Shown piece by piece: positions 1-8,392 of a stretch of DNA of 64,000 nucleotides (positions are counted from its first letter, which is position 1; the number at the start of each line of letters is the position of its first letter). The notes under the pieces were generated by a model. It did no database searches. It was given only the letters and a program-made list of their open reading frames with translations, and was not told the DNA's origin. The stretch is from Pseudomonadales bacterium (GTDB lineage Bacteria > Pseudomonadota > Gammaproteobacteria > Pseudomonadales > Azotimanducaceae). A program made the position numbers and the translations under genes. The stretch is from NCBI GenBank assembly GCA_028281005.1, contig JANQKS010000036.1, positions 1 to 64,000 on the forward strand. The letters run 5' to 3'.

Positions 1-1054
1 AGCTAAGCGCTTCACCTTCAGGATCAGTACCGATCGCGACGGCCATAACTGTCTGATTAACTACCGTTGTCTGATCTGCGATAGGTTCTAGAGAAGGTGG
101 TTGGTCATCATTGCCGTTGTTTATCGTCAGAAGGTAAATCTGTCTAGCAGTCAATCCGGTAACATCGGTAACAAGCACATCAACATCCGTTGGCCCAGTC
201 GTATCCGGGTCCCAAGAAATCAGTCCAGTCCCAGAATCTATGGCCATGCCATTCGGCGCAAGCTGAAGACTATATGTGAGCACATCACCCTGGTCGGCAT
301 CTGTTGCATCAACGTTGTAGGAATAGGCTTCGCCTATGCTCCCAGAACTGACTGGGGTGGAGGTGATCACCGGTGGGTTTTCGCCTGCGAAGATCGCTGT
401 AATCAGCGCGCTATCTTGAGTGCTATTTTCACGACCGTCATTGACAATCAAAGATGCCGTATACTGACCTACAACATCTGCCACGAAGCTAGGGGTTGCG
501 CTTGTGCTGTCTGACAGTGCAGCAGCGCTGCCTGGCGGTCTGGTCAAAGTCCAGGCGTACGTTATTGGATCATCATCGGCATCAGTTGAACCAAAGCCAT
601 CGAGTCCCACCGTTGCGCCTACGTTGACCTGTTGATCTGCACCCGCATCCGCGATAGGCGCTGTATTCACTTGCGGCTCGTCTGCCGTGAAACTCCAAGA
701 CAAATTGCTCGTTGAAAAACGGTATCGGCGGTTGTGTCGAATCGTGAAGGTATCTGCACCTACGGTTGCTCCAGCATCAACGGCACCAAAGGTCACCGCA
801 CCATCGACGACCTGCGTGGCAGGATTTGTCGACGCGACTGTGCCAACAACATTTTCCAGAGATTCTGCAGAGTTGCTCACCGTCGCGGTGAAAACGTACT
901 CATTTACAGCTCGACCCACACGCGTGGCGCTGACCTGCGTAACATTGCTAATCGTGAGATCTTCGACACCAGCGATTGCAATACTGCTGGAGGTAAACAT
1001 AGCCATTACCGCTAAAATCAGTCCGCCAACACGAGTTAAACGTTGAAAAGTCAT
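1..1054 (-). CDS. Ig/PKD-repeat secreted surface protein (3' end outside window)
   Basis: The frame is open from an ATG at 1054 to the window edge, so the C-terminus is missing. The first 28 residues form a signal peptide (MTFQRLTRV, hydrophobic core, cut near AIAG). Residues about 29-127 form a beta-rich domain. About 131-215 look like a PKD/K319-type domain (PIADAGADQ, DDDPITYAWTL, YTASLIVNDG). About 218-305 match a putative-Ig (He_PIG) domain (PPVITSTPV, YSYNVDATD, GLISWDP), and another repeat starts near 312. Proteins of this kind are exported adhesive or structural surface proteins; the ligand cannot be told. The nearest gene upstream on the same strand encodes an ECF sigma factor. Plus-strand frames here are only shadows. 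Confidence 0.75.
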   Translation of the reverse strand, partial: MTFQRLTRVGGLILAVMAMFTSSSIAIAGVEDLTISNVTQVSATRVGRAVNEYVFTATVSNSAESLENVVGTVASTNPATQVVDGAVTFGAVDAGATVGADTFTIRHNRRYRFSTSNLSWSFTADEPQVNTAPIADAGADQQVNVGATVGLDGFGSTDADDDPITYAWTLTRPPGSAAALSDSTSATPSFVADVVGQYTASLIVNDGRENSTQDSALITAIFAGENPPVITSTPVSSGSIGEAYSYNVDATDADQGDVLTYSLQLAPNGMAIDSGTGLISWDPDTTGPTDVDVLVTDVTGLTARQIYLLTINNGNDDQPPSLEPIADQTTVVNQTVMAVAIGTDPEGEALS

Positions 1055-1181
1055 GACCCCCCTTAGAGCACATCGTTTATCAGTCCATTGGGTAACTCAC
1101 CTCGTTCAGAGGTGGCTCATTAGTGAAAGGCGGGGTAGTGTGGAAAAGAGGTTCAGCTAAAATTGCTGAATTACAACTTCT

Positions 1182-1745
1182 TTACATTTGGGGGTGGCTC
1201 AGCTCGCGCTGCAACCAAACACGCGCTGTACGCCAAGATCTTTTGACCGTCGACGTGGAGGTCTCCTGTACTGCAGCTACCTCCTCGTTGGTCAGGCCGC
1301 CAAAATATTTCAGTTCAACGACTTGAACAAGGTCGGACGAAATCTCACCCAGACGCGTGAGTGCTTGATCCAGTTCGTGGATGTCTAGCGTTGTGTCATC
1401 ACCACCGATTTGATCAGTGGCAAATGTGACTTCTACGGCATCCCGTTTTGCCGCATTGCGACGGCGGGCTTCATCCACAAGCACCCGACGCATTGTGCTG
1501 CTTGCAACGCCAATAAAGTGCGCCCTGTCACGCCAATCCAGCTGATTGATCCCAAACATGCGTAGCACACATTCGTTAACGAGCTCTGTCGCCTGGACGA
1601 CGTGACGCTGACGATCACTGCGCAGAATATTTCGTGCAATAGCATGCATGTTGTCATGGACGGCAGAGAAGAGTTGGTCGCGAGCCACATTGTCACCCGC
1701 CTGCCATGCACGTAGCATCTCTGTCAGATCTCCAATTTGCGACAT
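1182..1745 (-). CDS. ECF sigma factor, TIGR02999/Sigma70_ECF type
   Basis: The product is an extracytoplasmic-function sigma factor that directs RNA polymerase to special promoters. Region 2 is seen as QATELVNECVLRMF and WRDRAHFIGVASSTMRRVLVDEARRR, which is characteristic of the Sigma70_ECF (TIGR02999) branch. Region 4 is VVELKYFGGLTNEEVAAVQETSTSTVKRSWRTAR. I chose ATG 1745 (187 residues) because family members begin close to the LTEMLRAWQAGD segment and AGGAAA lies upstream. A GTG at 1811 would add 22 residues. No anti-sigma gene is adjacent, which is usual for this branch. It lies upstream of the Ig-repeat gene, which may be its target, but this is inference. Confidence 0.88.
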   Translation of the reverse strand: MSQIGDLTEMLRAWQAGDNVARDQLFSAVHDNMHAIARNILRSDRQRHVVQATELVNECVLRMFGINQLDWRDRAHFIGVASSTMRRVLVDEARRRNAAKRDAVEVTFATDQIGGDDTTLDIHELDQALTRLGEISSDLVQVVELKYFGGLTNEEVAAVQETSTSTVKRSWRTARVWLQRELSHPQM

Positions 1746-1899
1746 CGTCAGCCTGTATTTCCTACGTTTGTTTCCCACGTTTGACGCACTCGATTGAACC
1801 CAAAATAGCACGCTATACGCCTATATGGGCATAGACCGATGTATCGCTTTGTTCGATCTTAGCCAACCATCGCCTTGTGCGACCCGATCTTGGCGAGCG

Positions 1900-2601
1900 C
1901 TAGCCTCCCGCATTCCGTTTCTGAGCCTCCGCAACCAATCGAGTGAGCTCAGATACGGGGACCGCAAAGCCGATCCCGCTCCCTAGACTTCCCCTTCCGG
2001 TAACCACGCCAAGTACGATGCCAGTCTCATCGACCAAAGGACCGCCTGAGTTTCCTGTGTTAATCGACGCGTCCGTCAGTAACCAAGGAATGTTCCCCAC
2101 CGATCCAGGCAATGCGCTGACAATGCCTTGACTGACAGTGATCCCTGCGCCGAAGGGATTGCCTATCACATACACACGCTCGCCAAGATTGGCTGTACGG
2201 TCAGCGAGTGTTAACACGTTGTTTGATAAACGCTGTGAGGATAAGACGGCTAAGTCCATTGATTCATCCCCTACAACGAGCTCAGCAACAAAACGCCTGG
2301 ACCCCACGATGAGATATAGGGGTGCCTGGCTGAGCACATGATGGTTCGTTACGATCAGATCTTGGCTCACGTAAAAACCGCTAGCTAACGAGTTGGTGTG
2401 ATCACCGATTGCAACCACCGCGGGAACAAGCGCTGCTAGCGCCTGAGACCTACCCTCATCAACGCTCGCACAAGAACTTAAAAAAAGGCTCAGCAGCAGC
2501 AAGAGTTGTGCTCGTGCCACCTTGTTGTGTGCTCGGACTTTAAATGAAGTTCTCAACCCGCTCCCCAACGACCTGGTCAACGTCGCGATTGTCTTTGCCA
2601 A
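1900..2601 (-). CDS. Trypsin-like (Deg/HtrA-type) serine protease lipoprotein
   Basis: This is a chymotrypsin-fold serine protease without a PDZ domain. The triad is visible: His in TNHHVL, Asp in SMDLAVL and Ser in GNSGGPLVD. GNPFGAG and IGFAVPV are typical of the HtrA/Deg group. A hydrophobic stretch ending in LSSC gives a lipobox, so the mature protein is probably membrane-anchored and periplasmic. At 233 codons it is about half the length of DegP, consistent with the lack of PDZ domains. The first codon is uncertain: a long basic N-terminus precedes the lipoprotein signal, and a GTG at 2520 would place the start right before it. It may act in envelope quality control, but the substrate is unknown. 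Confidence 0.85.
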   Translation of the reverse strand: MAKTIATLTRSLGSGLRTSFKVRAHNKVARAQLLLLLSLFLSSCASVDEGRSQALAALVPAVVAIGDHTNSLASGFYVSQDLIVTNHHVLSQAPLYLIVGSRRFVAELVVGDESMDLAVLSSQRLSNNVLTLADRTANLGERVYVIGNPFGAGITVSQGIVSALPGSVGNIPWLLTDASINTGNSGGPLVDETGIVLGVVTGRGSLGSGIGFAVPVSELTRLVAEAQKRNAGG

Positions 2602-2669
2602 AAAAAGAGCTGTCCACCCCGCTCACTCAATCAGCCACAGGAAGTAAATGTAAGAGATTTGTAGGATTT

Positions 2670-2700
2670 GAACCTTTTTTAGAACGCTTTGCGCCTACTA
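2670..2700 (+). promoter_or_regulatory. Candidate ECF promoter of the PEP-CTERM gene
   Basis: TTTGAACC has its GAAC at 2670-2673, followed after 21 bases by CTACTA. This geometry matches five other sites in the window. The GTKAC element is not kept here (GCGC instead), so this is the weakest member. The start codon lies about 80 bases downstream. Confidence 0.4.
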
Positions 2701-2777
2701 CCGATAGAACCAGAAATCTTTTGCTCAATTGCGCTAGCACCTTTTGTTCTGATCGCTACACATACTTGGGAGGTACC

Positions 2778-3455
2778 ATGAAATTCCGACAACTATCGTG
2801 GGCGTTTTTCCTGACGACGCTATTCCACGGTTCAGCACTGGGCGCACCAATTTTTTTTACGGCTACAGACATAGCTGACGAGAACACCGGCGATGATCTT
2901 TGGCGATACGAGTACTTTGTAGCGAATGAAACCGGAATTGAAATTGATACCTTTGTAATCTATTTCGATTGGTTGAGCTACGATTTCAACATCGTCGATT
3001 TAGGTTTCGGTGATGAGGTTAGGCTATCCGACTACGGCACTCCAGCTGGCTGGGATGGTATTGCTGCCCCCGACATCGAAGATCCGCTGAATCCTCTTTT
3101 CGCGGAAGATGGATTTTTTGAGTTTAACTTACAAGCATTGGGCTTATTCGATCCCGCGCCGCCCATTGGTGAAATTTTGGCGGCAGATGCAATCGATGGC
3201 TTCTTTTTGGATTTTATCTGGCGCGGTGGTGGTACCCCAGGTGAGCAGTTCTTTGAATACTATTCCTCCGCTGATCCGTTTGGTCTTCCAGTCGGTGACG
3301 GTTTTACGATGTTGCTGACTGAAGAACGACCCGTTCCGGTTCCCGAACCCGGAACAGGCCTACTTTTAGGCTTGGGATTGTTTGCCTTGGCCGTGCAAAG
3401 AAGGCGAAGATTTTGGTCGCATCCTAGACCTAGAATGGTGCTGCAAAAATCCTAA
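2778..3455 (+). CDS. PEP-CTERM sorting domain protein
   Basis: The 225-residue product has a signal peptide (MKFRQLSW, cut near LGA) and an acidic, aromatic, beta-rich body. It ends with a PEP-CTERM tripartite signal: PEP at 189-191, a hydrophobic segment 193-206 and an RRRR cluster 208-211. In known systems exosortase removes this tail and the protein goes to the cell surface or matrix. Fourteen residues follow the Arg cluster, longer than usual. ATG 2778 is chosen over the longer upstream frame because GGGAGG lies just before it and the signal peptide starts there. No exosortase gene is in the window. A candidate ECF promoter lies upstream. Confidence 0.85.
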   Translation: MKFRQLSWAFFLTTLFHGSALGAPIFFTATDIADENTGDDLWRYEYFVANETGIEIDTFVIYFDWLSYDFNIVDLGFGDEVRLSDYGTPAGWDGIAAPDIEDPLNPLFAEDGFFEFNLQALGLFDPAPPIGEILAADAIDGFFLDFIWRGGGTPGEQFFEYYSSADPFGLPVGDGFTMLLTEERPVPVPEPGTGLLLGLGLFALAVQRRRRFWSHPRPRMVLQKS

Positions 3456-3573
3456 GTTGGGTCTACGCGTGGGAGACCACCAACAGAGAGCTCTGTTGGG
3501 AACATCGTACTCGGCAATTAGCCTACTGCCAGCATTCACCGCACGGCTTGACGTAACAAATCCAAAAAACTTT

Positions 3574-3605
3574 GAACCCTTTTGCTGCCCACCGTGACCT
3601 ATAGG
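3574..3605 (+). promoter_or_regulatory. Candidate ECF promoter of the secreted protein gene at 3628
   Basis: TTTGAACC (GAAC at 3574-3577) is followed after 21 bases by CTATAGG, with GTGAC just before it. Spacing is identical to the sites at 9155, 9633 and 17895. The predicted start of transcription falls near 3610, shortly before the AAGG ribosome site of the next gene. Confidence 0.6.
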
Positions 3606-3627
3606 CAAACAGCTAAAAGGTATCCCC

Positions 3628-3978
3628 ATGAAACTGATCCGCTCCTGCACCGCCATTTTGGTCCTTGCCGCCACGGTATTCTCTCAATGCGTCTACGCAA
3701 CCGAATGGAGCAACGTCGCCATCAACGGGCAACGGCTGACCGTTACCCAGTTGCAAGAGTTGCAGATGCAGATCGGATCCGCGATTACCCCAGGGTCCTA
3801 CTTGGTCGACGCGCAGGGGTGTTGGATGAATCTGAACACCGGCCAAAGCGGCTGTCTGGGCAGTGGCGGTAGCGTAGAGTCCTATTCCTCCCGTTACGGC
3901 AGTGGCGAACGCACCAGCGATGGCAGCTGGAACCACTACAGCTGCATCTACACCACCACCGGTTGGTCCAACTGCTAG
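3628..3978 (+). CDS. Small secreted protein, unrecognised
   Basis: I do not recognise a family. The 116-residue product has a clear signal peptide (MKLIRSC, hydrophobic core, cut near VYA). The mature part is Ser, Gly, Tyr and Trp rich and holds four Cys (GCWMN, GCLGSG, YSCIY and the C-terminal Cys), consistent with two disulfides in the periplasm or outside the cell. The last residue is Cys. AAGG precedes the ATG. It stands alone between the PEP-CTERM gene and a convergent response regulator, and has one of the best copies of the shared ECF promoter pattern, so it probably belongs to the same regulon. Confidence 0.7.
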   Translation: MKLIRSCTAILVLAATVFSQCVYATEWSNVAINGQRLTVTQLQELQMQIGSAITPGSYLVDAQGCWMNLNTGQSGCLGSGGSVESYSSRYGSGERTSDGSWNHYSCIYTTTGWSNC

Positions 3979-4030
3979 GACCTGCAGGCCTCACTCCCAA
4001 TCCCCAACCGCACTGTCGGCCGCCCAGCCA

Positions 4031-4711
4031 CTACGAGCGAGGGCGGTCGACCAAACCCATACGCATCGCTTCAAACACCGCTTCACTGCGGGAGTGTACG
4101 GAGAGTTTCTGATACAGGCGCCGAGTATAAGAACTGACGGTGCTGACCTTGACGTTTAGTAACTCGGCAATGTCCTGATAGCTGTAACCCTTGGCCGCCA
4201 ATTGCAACACTTCCAGCTCCCGCTCACTCAGCAAGGTGGCCGCTTCGATGTTTTCTTCTGCCTGTTCTTCAGGCTTCGCGGGCTGCAGGCGCTTGATCAG
4301 ATAGCTGGCTATGGGCGCCGAGATGGGTGCGCCGCCAGCAAGCAATTGGTTCAAACATTGCTCAATTTGCAAGCTGGTATCGGACTTCAGCAAATAGCCT
4401 TGCGCACCGGCTTCTATGGCTTTGATGACGCTGCGCTCATCTCCAAATACGGAGATCACCAAAATGGGCAGGTTGGGCAAGCGTTCGTTTTGCGCCGCTA
4501 TGATCTCGAGCCCAGAGCCATCGGGCAGCCCCAAATCCACCAGAAGCAGATCAGGCGCCGCATCGTTTAGTGCGGCTTCGGCTTCCGCCACCGTGGCACA
4601 GGCCGCCAGCACCTTAAAGTCCGCCAGGGCTTCGATTTTCTCCGTGAGTTGCGCACGCGTGTGTGGGTCGTCTTCCACCAATGTTACGCCATGTACGGTT
4701 ACGTCTGTCAT
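4031..4711 (-). CDS. NarL/LuxR-family response regulator
   Basis: The N-terminal receiver has the acidic pair EDD (13-15), the phosphoacceptor Asp59 in LLLVDLGLPDG, Ser87 and Lys109. The C-terminal LuxR-type helix-turn-helix starts near residue 160 (LSERELEVLQLAAKGYSYQDIAELL). It should bind DNA as a dimer once phosphorylated. GAGGTAGGT lies before the ATG. The histidine kinase gene ends 40 bases upstream on the same strand, so the two form a cognate pair. They probably share a transcript with the barrel and sigma factor genes further upstream. Confidence 0.95.
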   Translation of the reverse strand: MTDVTVHGVTLVEDDPHTRAQLTEKIEALADFKVLAACATVAEAEAALNDAAPDLLLVDLGLPDGSGLEIIAAQNERLPNLPILVISVFGDERSVIKAIEAGAQGYLLKSDTSLQIEQCLNQLLAGGAPISAPIASYLIKRLQPAKPEEQAEENIEAATLLSERELEVLQLAAKGYSYQDIAELLNVKVSTVSSYTRRLYQKLSVHSRSEAVFEAMRMGLVDRPRS

Positions 4712-4751
4712 ACCTACCTCGGCCTACTTCGACTTACCCCGACCTACTTCG

Positions 4752-6605
4752 CTACGCTGCATCCAGCCACAGCACCACGCGTGTGCCGTTGCCGCCTTTG
4801 TCACCTTCATCGCCTTCATCGCGCTCACCTCCGGTAGCGCAGACAATCTCTAGTTCACCGCCGATCTGTGCAGCGCGTTCACGCATGTGGATTAAGCCAC
4901 GGCCGCGGCCGTTGGTTCGCTCGCCGAAGCCGCAGCCGTCGTCGGCGATGGAAACAAATCTTCGATCCCCTTCTACGCCACTGGCGAGTGTGATGGTGTG
5001 TGCACCCGCATGTTTGATGACATTGGTGAGTGCCTCCTGCACGATGCGCAAAATGTGGCCGGCAGTTTCCGGCAGCAGATGGTCTGAATTCGGCACGTCA
5101 TCTACCCGCCAGCGGAATTCAAGGCCTTGCCGGGTGAGGCGCGGCTCCACCCGCTCGCGGACCAAGGCGAGGATTTGCATCAGATCACTTTCTTCGCGGT
5201 CCAGGGAATGCACCATCATGCGCATGTCGTCGAGGCTGTCGCGCAGGGCCGCTTCCAGTTCTTCCGCAGCAAAGCGGCGGCTTTCCACCATGGCCAAGGT
5301 TGAGACCAATTGGTTGCCGAGGCCGTCGTGCATTTCCCGCACCATGCGCTCTCGTTCATTTAAGACCGCTTCGCGGCGTTCCGCTTGCGCAACACGCTCG
5401 TAGTTGTCCTCAAGCTCAGCATGTTTGGCGGCGACGCGGTCTTCCAGCTCCCGATTGAGGGTTTCCACAGTGCTAAGATGCATGCGTGCGCGGGAGATCA
5501 GCACCATCATCAACGCAAAGGCGTATAAAGGTGGGTTAAACAGGCTCAACACTTGATCTGCCCAGAAGTCTCCTCCTCTGACCACACCCGTTATGTCATG
5601 CAGCACGATCACCGGCACCAGACTAAGAGCCATCAATATCAACCAATGCCGCGGTGGACCTGCCGCCGCTTGGGCCACACGCACCAGCAACCATATGCCT
5701 AAGCTATAGGTGAGCAGCGACCACAGCACCGCAATTTGGTAGACGCGTATGTCGGGGACCAGCAACATCGCTGCCACCAGCGCAATACTCACCCATTTCA
5801 CCGGGCTAGAGAGGCGGCTGCGTTGGCCGCGGATGTCGTTCAGCGCAAAAAAGAAAAACACAAAGGCCAAGTGGAAGGTCATCGGCCGCAATCGTTCCGC
5901 CAGCCCGGCCATGGGTTCCGGAAAAGACAGAAACATCCCGAGCACAGACCAGGAAGCTGCCACCAAACCGGCACTTAAGAAGCGTACACCTCGCGCAGAG
6001 GCATCCCGTCTAAAGGCGGCCAAAAAGATGAGTGCCGCTAGCACGCTGAAGCCCCCCAGCACCAACGGTAAATACACCAAGGTGAGCTTTTTCTGCGCAA
6101 ACTCGGGCTGCAGATTAGCGAGGTAATCGATGCGCGGCGCGCGCACAAAGTGAATGGATGTTTGGGTACCCGTAAAGCGCATCTTGATGTTGTGAGAACC
6201 AGCGCTGGCCAAACTGCGCGGCAGGGTCAGCAGCAACGGCCCTGCGACCACCGGTACCCCCATCCCGGTGACCGCCATGGTGCCGCCTAGATACTCACCG
6301 TCCCAATAGACTTCAAGCAAGCCGGAGCTGTTGGGGATGAGCACACCCAGCGGAGAGGTGGAGGTGGTGTCCAACTGCGGCAATTGTACCGACATCTGAT
6401 ACCAACCGCTCACTGCTTCCGCGCGCCGCTCCACCCGCCAGTAATCTGAAAAAGTGATGGTGTTTGCGTCTGCAAAGTCCGGCGGCGTTTGCGCTTCGCC
6501 CAACTGCAGCACAGCTTGCGCCGGTTCTACGGGCAGCGCTGCCGCTTCGGACACCGCCATACACAGGCACACACACCACACCAGGATGTACCAGCGAGTG
6601 TTCAT
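4752..6605 (-). CDS. 7TMR-DISM histidine kinase (HisKA_3/HATPase_c)
   Basis: After a signal-like N-terminus comes a periplasmic beta-sandwich (7TMR-DISM extracellular type 2, to about residue 165). Seven hydrophobic segments follow (about 175-375), then a coiled coil (about 380-420). The HisKA_3 dimer domain has its phosphorylated His in VREMHDGLGNQL (about residue 426), and the ATPase has IVQEALTNVIKHA, DDGCGFG and GRGLIHMRERA. Such kinases often sense carbohydrate-like or envelope signals, but the ligand is not known here. ATG 6605 is preferred over a TTG at 6629 because the hydrophobic leader begins there. The response regulator follows directly. Confidence 0.93.
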   Translation of the reverse strand: MNTRWYILVWCVCLCMAVSEAAALPVEPAQAVLQLGEAQTPPDFADANTITFSDYWRVERRAEAVSGWYQMSVQLPQLDTTSTSPLGVLIPNSSGLLEVYWDGEYLGGTMAVTGMGVPVVAGPLLLTLPRSLASAGSHNIKMRFTGTQTSIHFVRAPRIDYLANLQPEFAQKKLTLVYLPLVLGGFSVLAALIFLAAFRRDASARGVRFLSAGLVAASWSVLGMFLSFPEPMAGLAERLRPMTFHLAFVFFFFALNDIRGQRSRLSSPVKWVSIALVAAMLLVPDIRVYQIAVLWSLLTYSLGIWLLVRVAQAAAGPPRHWLILMALSLVPVIVLHDITGVVRGGDFWADQVLSLFNPPLYAFALMMVLISRARMHLSTVETLNRELEDRVAAKHAELEDNYERVAQAERREAVLNERERMVREMHDGLGNQLVSTLAMVESRRFAAEELEAALRDSLDDMRMMVHSLDREESDLMQILALVRERVEPRLTRQGLEFRWRVDDVPNSDHLLPETAGHILRIVQEALTNVIKHAGAHTITLASGVEGDRRFVSIADDGCGFGERTNGRGRGLIHMRERAAQIGGELEIVCATGGERDEGDEGDKGGNGTRVVLWLDAA

Positions 6606-6650
6606 TAGCGGGCGGTTCTCGGCACCCAAGCGCGAGCCTGGGTAGCACCC

Positions 6651-7580
6651 CTAGAATCGGTACTTAGCCTCAAACACCACGCCATCGTTTTGTGCGTCAA
6701 AGTCATCGTTGTCTTCGTCAAAGTAACTTAAAGACAACGAAATCTTATCCGTGGGGAAATAATTGGTCCAAACTTCCCAACTGTCGGTATCTCCGCTGCT
6801 GTCGCGGTCAGCGGTCATGAAGTTGGCGCCCACGCCAAAGGCGTCGTTGAAGAACCAGCTGATGTTCACCGCAATGTCGGAGCCATCGTCATCCCCAAAA
6901 TCGGCATCGCCGCGCACGTCTGCGTACAGCAGCTGCGCCTGCCAGGTCATGCCGTTTTCCAACTGCTGGACGTGGGTAACGTCGATACTCCAGGTGTCGT
7001 AATCGATGCCGTCAAAGTCTTCAGTATCAAACCCCACTCGCAGCTGGGTGTACTGGGCCAGGTAATAGGCCACCGCGGCACGATAGAGATCGACGTCTTC
7101 GTCAAAAATCCCGGCATCGATGTCGGTCTGACCAAAACCACCTTCCAGCACCCAGCCGCCGTTAATGACCACCCGGGTGAACAGCTGCCAGGTTTCCGTT
7201 TCGATGTCGGTGTCGTCGGTTTCGATGGTGCTGTAAGCACCGCCAACGCTGGAGGCCCGATCCATAAACGGCGCCAGCAATCTTGGCCCGAGTGAGGTAT
7301 CGACGGGTTCGAAGAAAATTTCACCGGCAACCTGCCAGCCGCTGTAATCCTCATCCGAGGAGGAGCGATCGAATGAAGACGGCTCGACCGGTGGCGAACC
7401 CGTCGGCGGTGAGCTGGTGGGCGGCGGGTCCGGGTCCGAGGAAGGCGGGGGTGTGTAGTCCAACGAACTCTCCGAAACAGAGATGTCGCCCGTTATATAG
7501 CCAAAACTCACTTCGCCGCGGTAATCCGCCCAAGCGGCGGGGGGAGCAAAACACAACACAGTCATTAGAACCTTGCGCAT
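6651..7580 (-). CDS. Outer-membrane beta-barrel protein
   Basis: The product has a signal peptide (MRKVLMTVLCFAPPAAWA) and a Pro/Ser-rich insert near residues 43-70. It continues with alternating amphipathic strands rich in aromatic and acidic residues, and ends in KYRF, the usual aromatic last residue of outer-membrane barrels. About 309 residues would suit a barrel of 12-16 strands. It may be a porin or a signal-sensing barrel; no specific family is recognised. AGGAG lies eight bases before ATG 7580; a GTG directly before it is the alternative. It sits 57 bases after the ECF sigma gene and 45 before the kinase gene, so the four genes probably form one operon. Confidence 0.8.
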   Translation of the reverse strand: MRKVLMTVLCFAPPAAWADYRGEVSFGYITGDISVSESSLDYTPPPSSDPDPPPTSSPPTGSPPVEPSSFDRSSSDEDYSGWQVAGEIFFEPVDTSLGPRLLAPFMDRASSVGGAYSTIETDDTDIETETWQLFTRVVINGGWVLEGGFGQTDIDAGIFDEDVDLYRAAVAYYLAQYTQLRVGFDTEDFDGIDYDTWSIDVTHVQQLENGMTWQAQLLYADVRGDADFGDDDGSDIAVNISWFFNDAFGVGANFMTADRDSSGDTDSWEVWTNYFPTDKISLSLSYFDEDNDDFDAQNDGVVFEAKYRF

Positions 7581-7637
7581 CACAATATCTCCTTCTTCAA
7601 TAAAGTTGCAAAAAAAGTTCCAAAAAGCTCAACAAAT

Positions 7638-8339
7638 TTAGTTGCGGCCAACCAGGGCCAGCACTTCGTCGGAACTGCTCGCCAACGCTTTGCGTAACGC
7701 GCGCTTGGCGTAGTACATGCGCGTGCGTACGGTGGCAGTGGGTGCGCCCACAATCTCAGCAATCTCCGTATAAGAGCATTCGTGGAAAAACGTCAGTTCG
7801 AGCACATCCCTGTGCTCCGCACTGAGGCGCTTCAGCGCATCGCTCAACACCTGTCGCAGGCGCCTGCGGTCCGCGGCGACGGCCAGATGGTCAACTTGGA
7901 TGCGCTCGTCTTCCGTTTCCACACCGGCATCTTCGTCATACACCAGGCGTTGTGTGCCGCGCATGGCGTTAAACGCTTTGAAGCGTGTGATGCCCAGCAA
8001 CCAGGTTGAACATCGGGCTTCATAGCGAAAACGTGTCGCACTGCGCCACACTTCCAAAGCCACATCGTTGGCCAGTTCCTCTGCAAGCGCCGGGTCTTGG
8101 GTTAAGCGCAACGCGTACCGATAGACCCGTTCACCGTGGCGCAGCAACAGTTCACGTAACGCAGCTTGATCTCGCTGTGCGATCCGTTCGATCAATTCGA
8201 CATCCGTGTCTTGCCCTTCGGCCACAGCGCTTACCTGTTCTCCGATGCTTACATGGCCAGGGTACGGCGATCGGCGCTTGAGGTTTGCCACCTGAATTGA
8301 GTACACGCCGCTTTGAACGTTTTTGCGAGTGGGTAACAC
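7638..8339 (-). CDS. ECF sigma factor without adjacent anti-sigma gene
   Basis: Region 2 is seen in LLLRHGERVYRYALRLTQDPALAEELANDVALEVWRSA and CSTWLLGITRFKAFNAMRG, and region 4 in LSAEHRDVLELTFFHECSYTEIAEIVGAPTATVRTRMYYAKRAL. It is a close paralogue of the sigma factor at 9699; LTFFH, CSY and EIAEIV are shared. The reading frame opens at GTG 8339, but the first 38 residues look unlike the family, and a GTG near 8225 with AGG upstream is a plausible true start. The frame's 5' end overlaps the divergent ECF-type promoter at 8315. Downstream are a barrel and a two-component system instead of an anti-sigma gene. Confidence 0.9.
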   Translation of the reverse strand: MLPTRKNVQSGVYSIQVANLKRRSPYPGHVSIGEQVSAVAEGQDTDVELIERIAQRDQAALRELLLRHGERVYRYALRLTQDPALAEELANDVALEVWRSATRFRYEARCSTWLLGITRFKAFNAMRGTQRLVYDEDAGVETEDERIQVDHLAVAADRRRLRQVLSDALKRLSAEHRDVLELTFFHECSYTEIAEIVGAPTATVRTRMYYAKRALRKALASSSDEVLALVGRN

Positions 8340-8346
8340 CTAAGGG
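8315..8346 (+). promoter_or_regulatory. Candidate ECF promoter of the CARDB-like gene
   Basis: TTTGAACG (GAAC at 8315-8318) is followed after 21 bases by CTAAGGG, with AACAC before it. The T-run after GAAC resembles the site at 3574. It overlaps the 5' end of the divergent sigma factor frame, about 45 bases before ATG 8393. Confidence 0.5.
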
Positions 8347-8392
8347 CAGACGCCAAATAAGGTGTCCAACATTTAATCTTTAGGAGAATCTA

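Noticed and set aside
1128-1156. CTGAACC on the minus strand upstream of the Ig-repeat gene
   Set aside because: 21 bases later there is CTTTCA without GTKAC, and the upstream context differs (GCTGAACC). It may be real but is too weak to list.
2544-2777. Longer N-terminus for the PEP-CTERM protein
   Set aside because: The extra 78 codons lack a ribosome site and overlap the promoter candidate; the signal peptide starts at 2778.
4663-5403. Plus-strand frame of 246 codons opposite the kinase gene
   Set aside because: It is Ser/Arg-rich shadow sequence of a clear histidine kinase gene on the other strand.
7591-7625. TTTGGAAC on the minus strand before the barrel gene, resembling the shared ECF promoter
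   Set aside because: The second element would fall on the AGGAG ribosome site, leaving no 5' end for a leader, and GTKAC is absent. I did not count it with the six sites.
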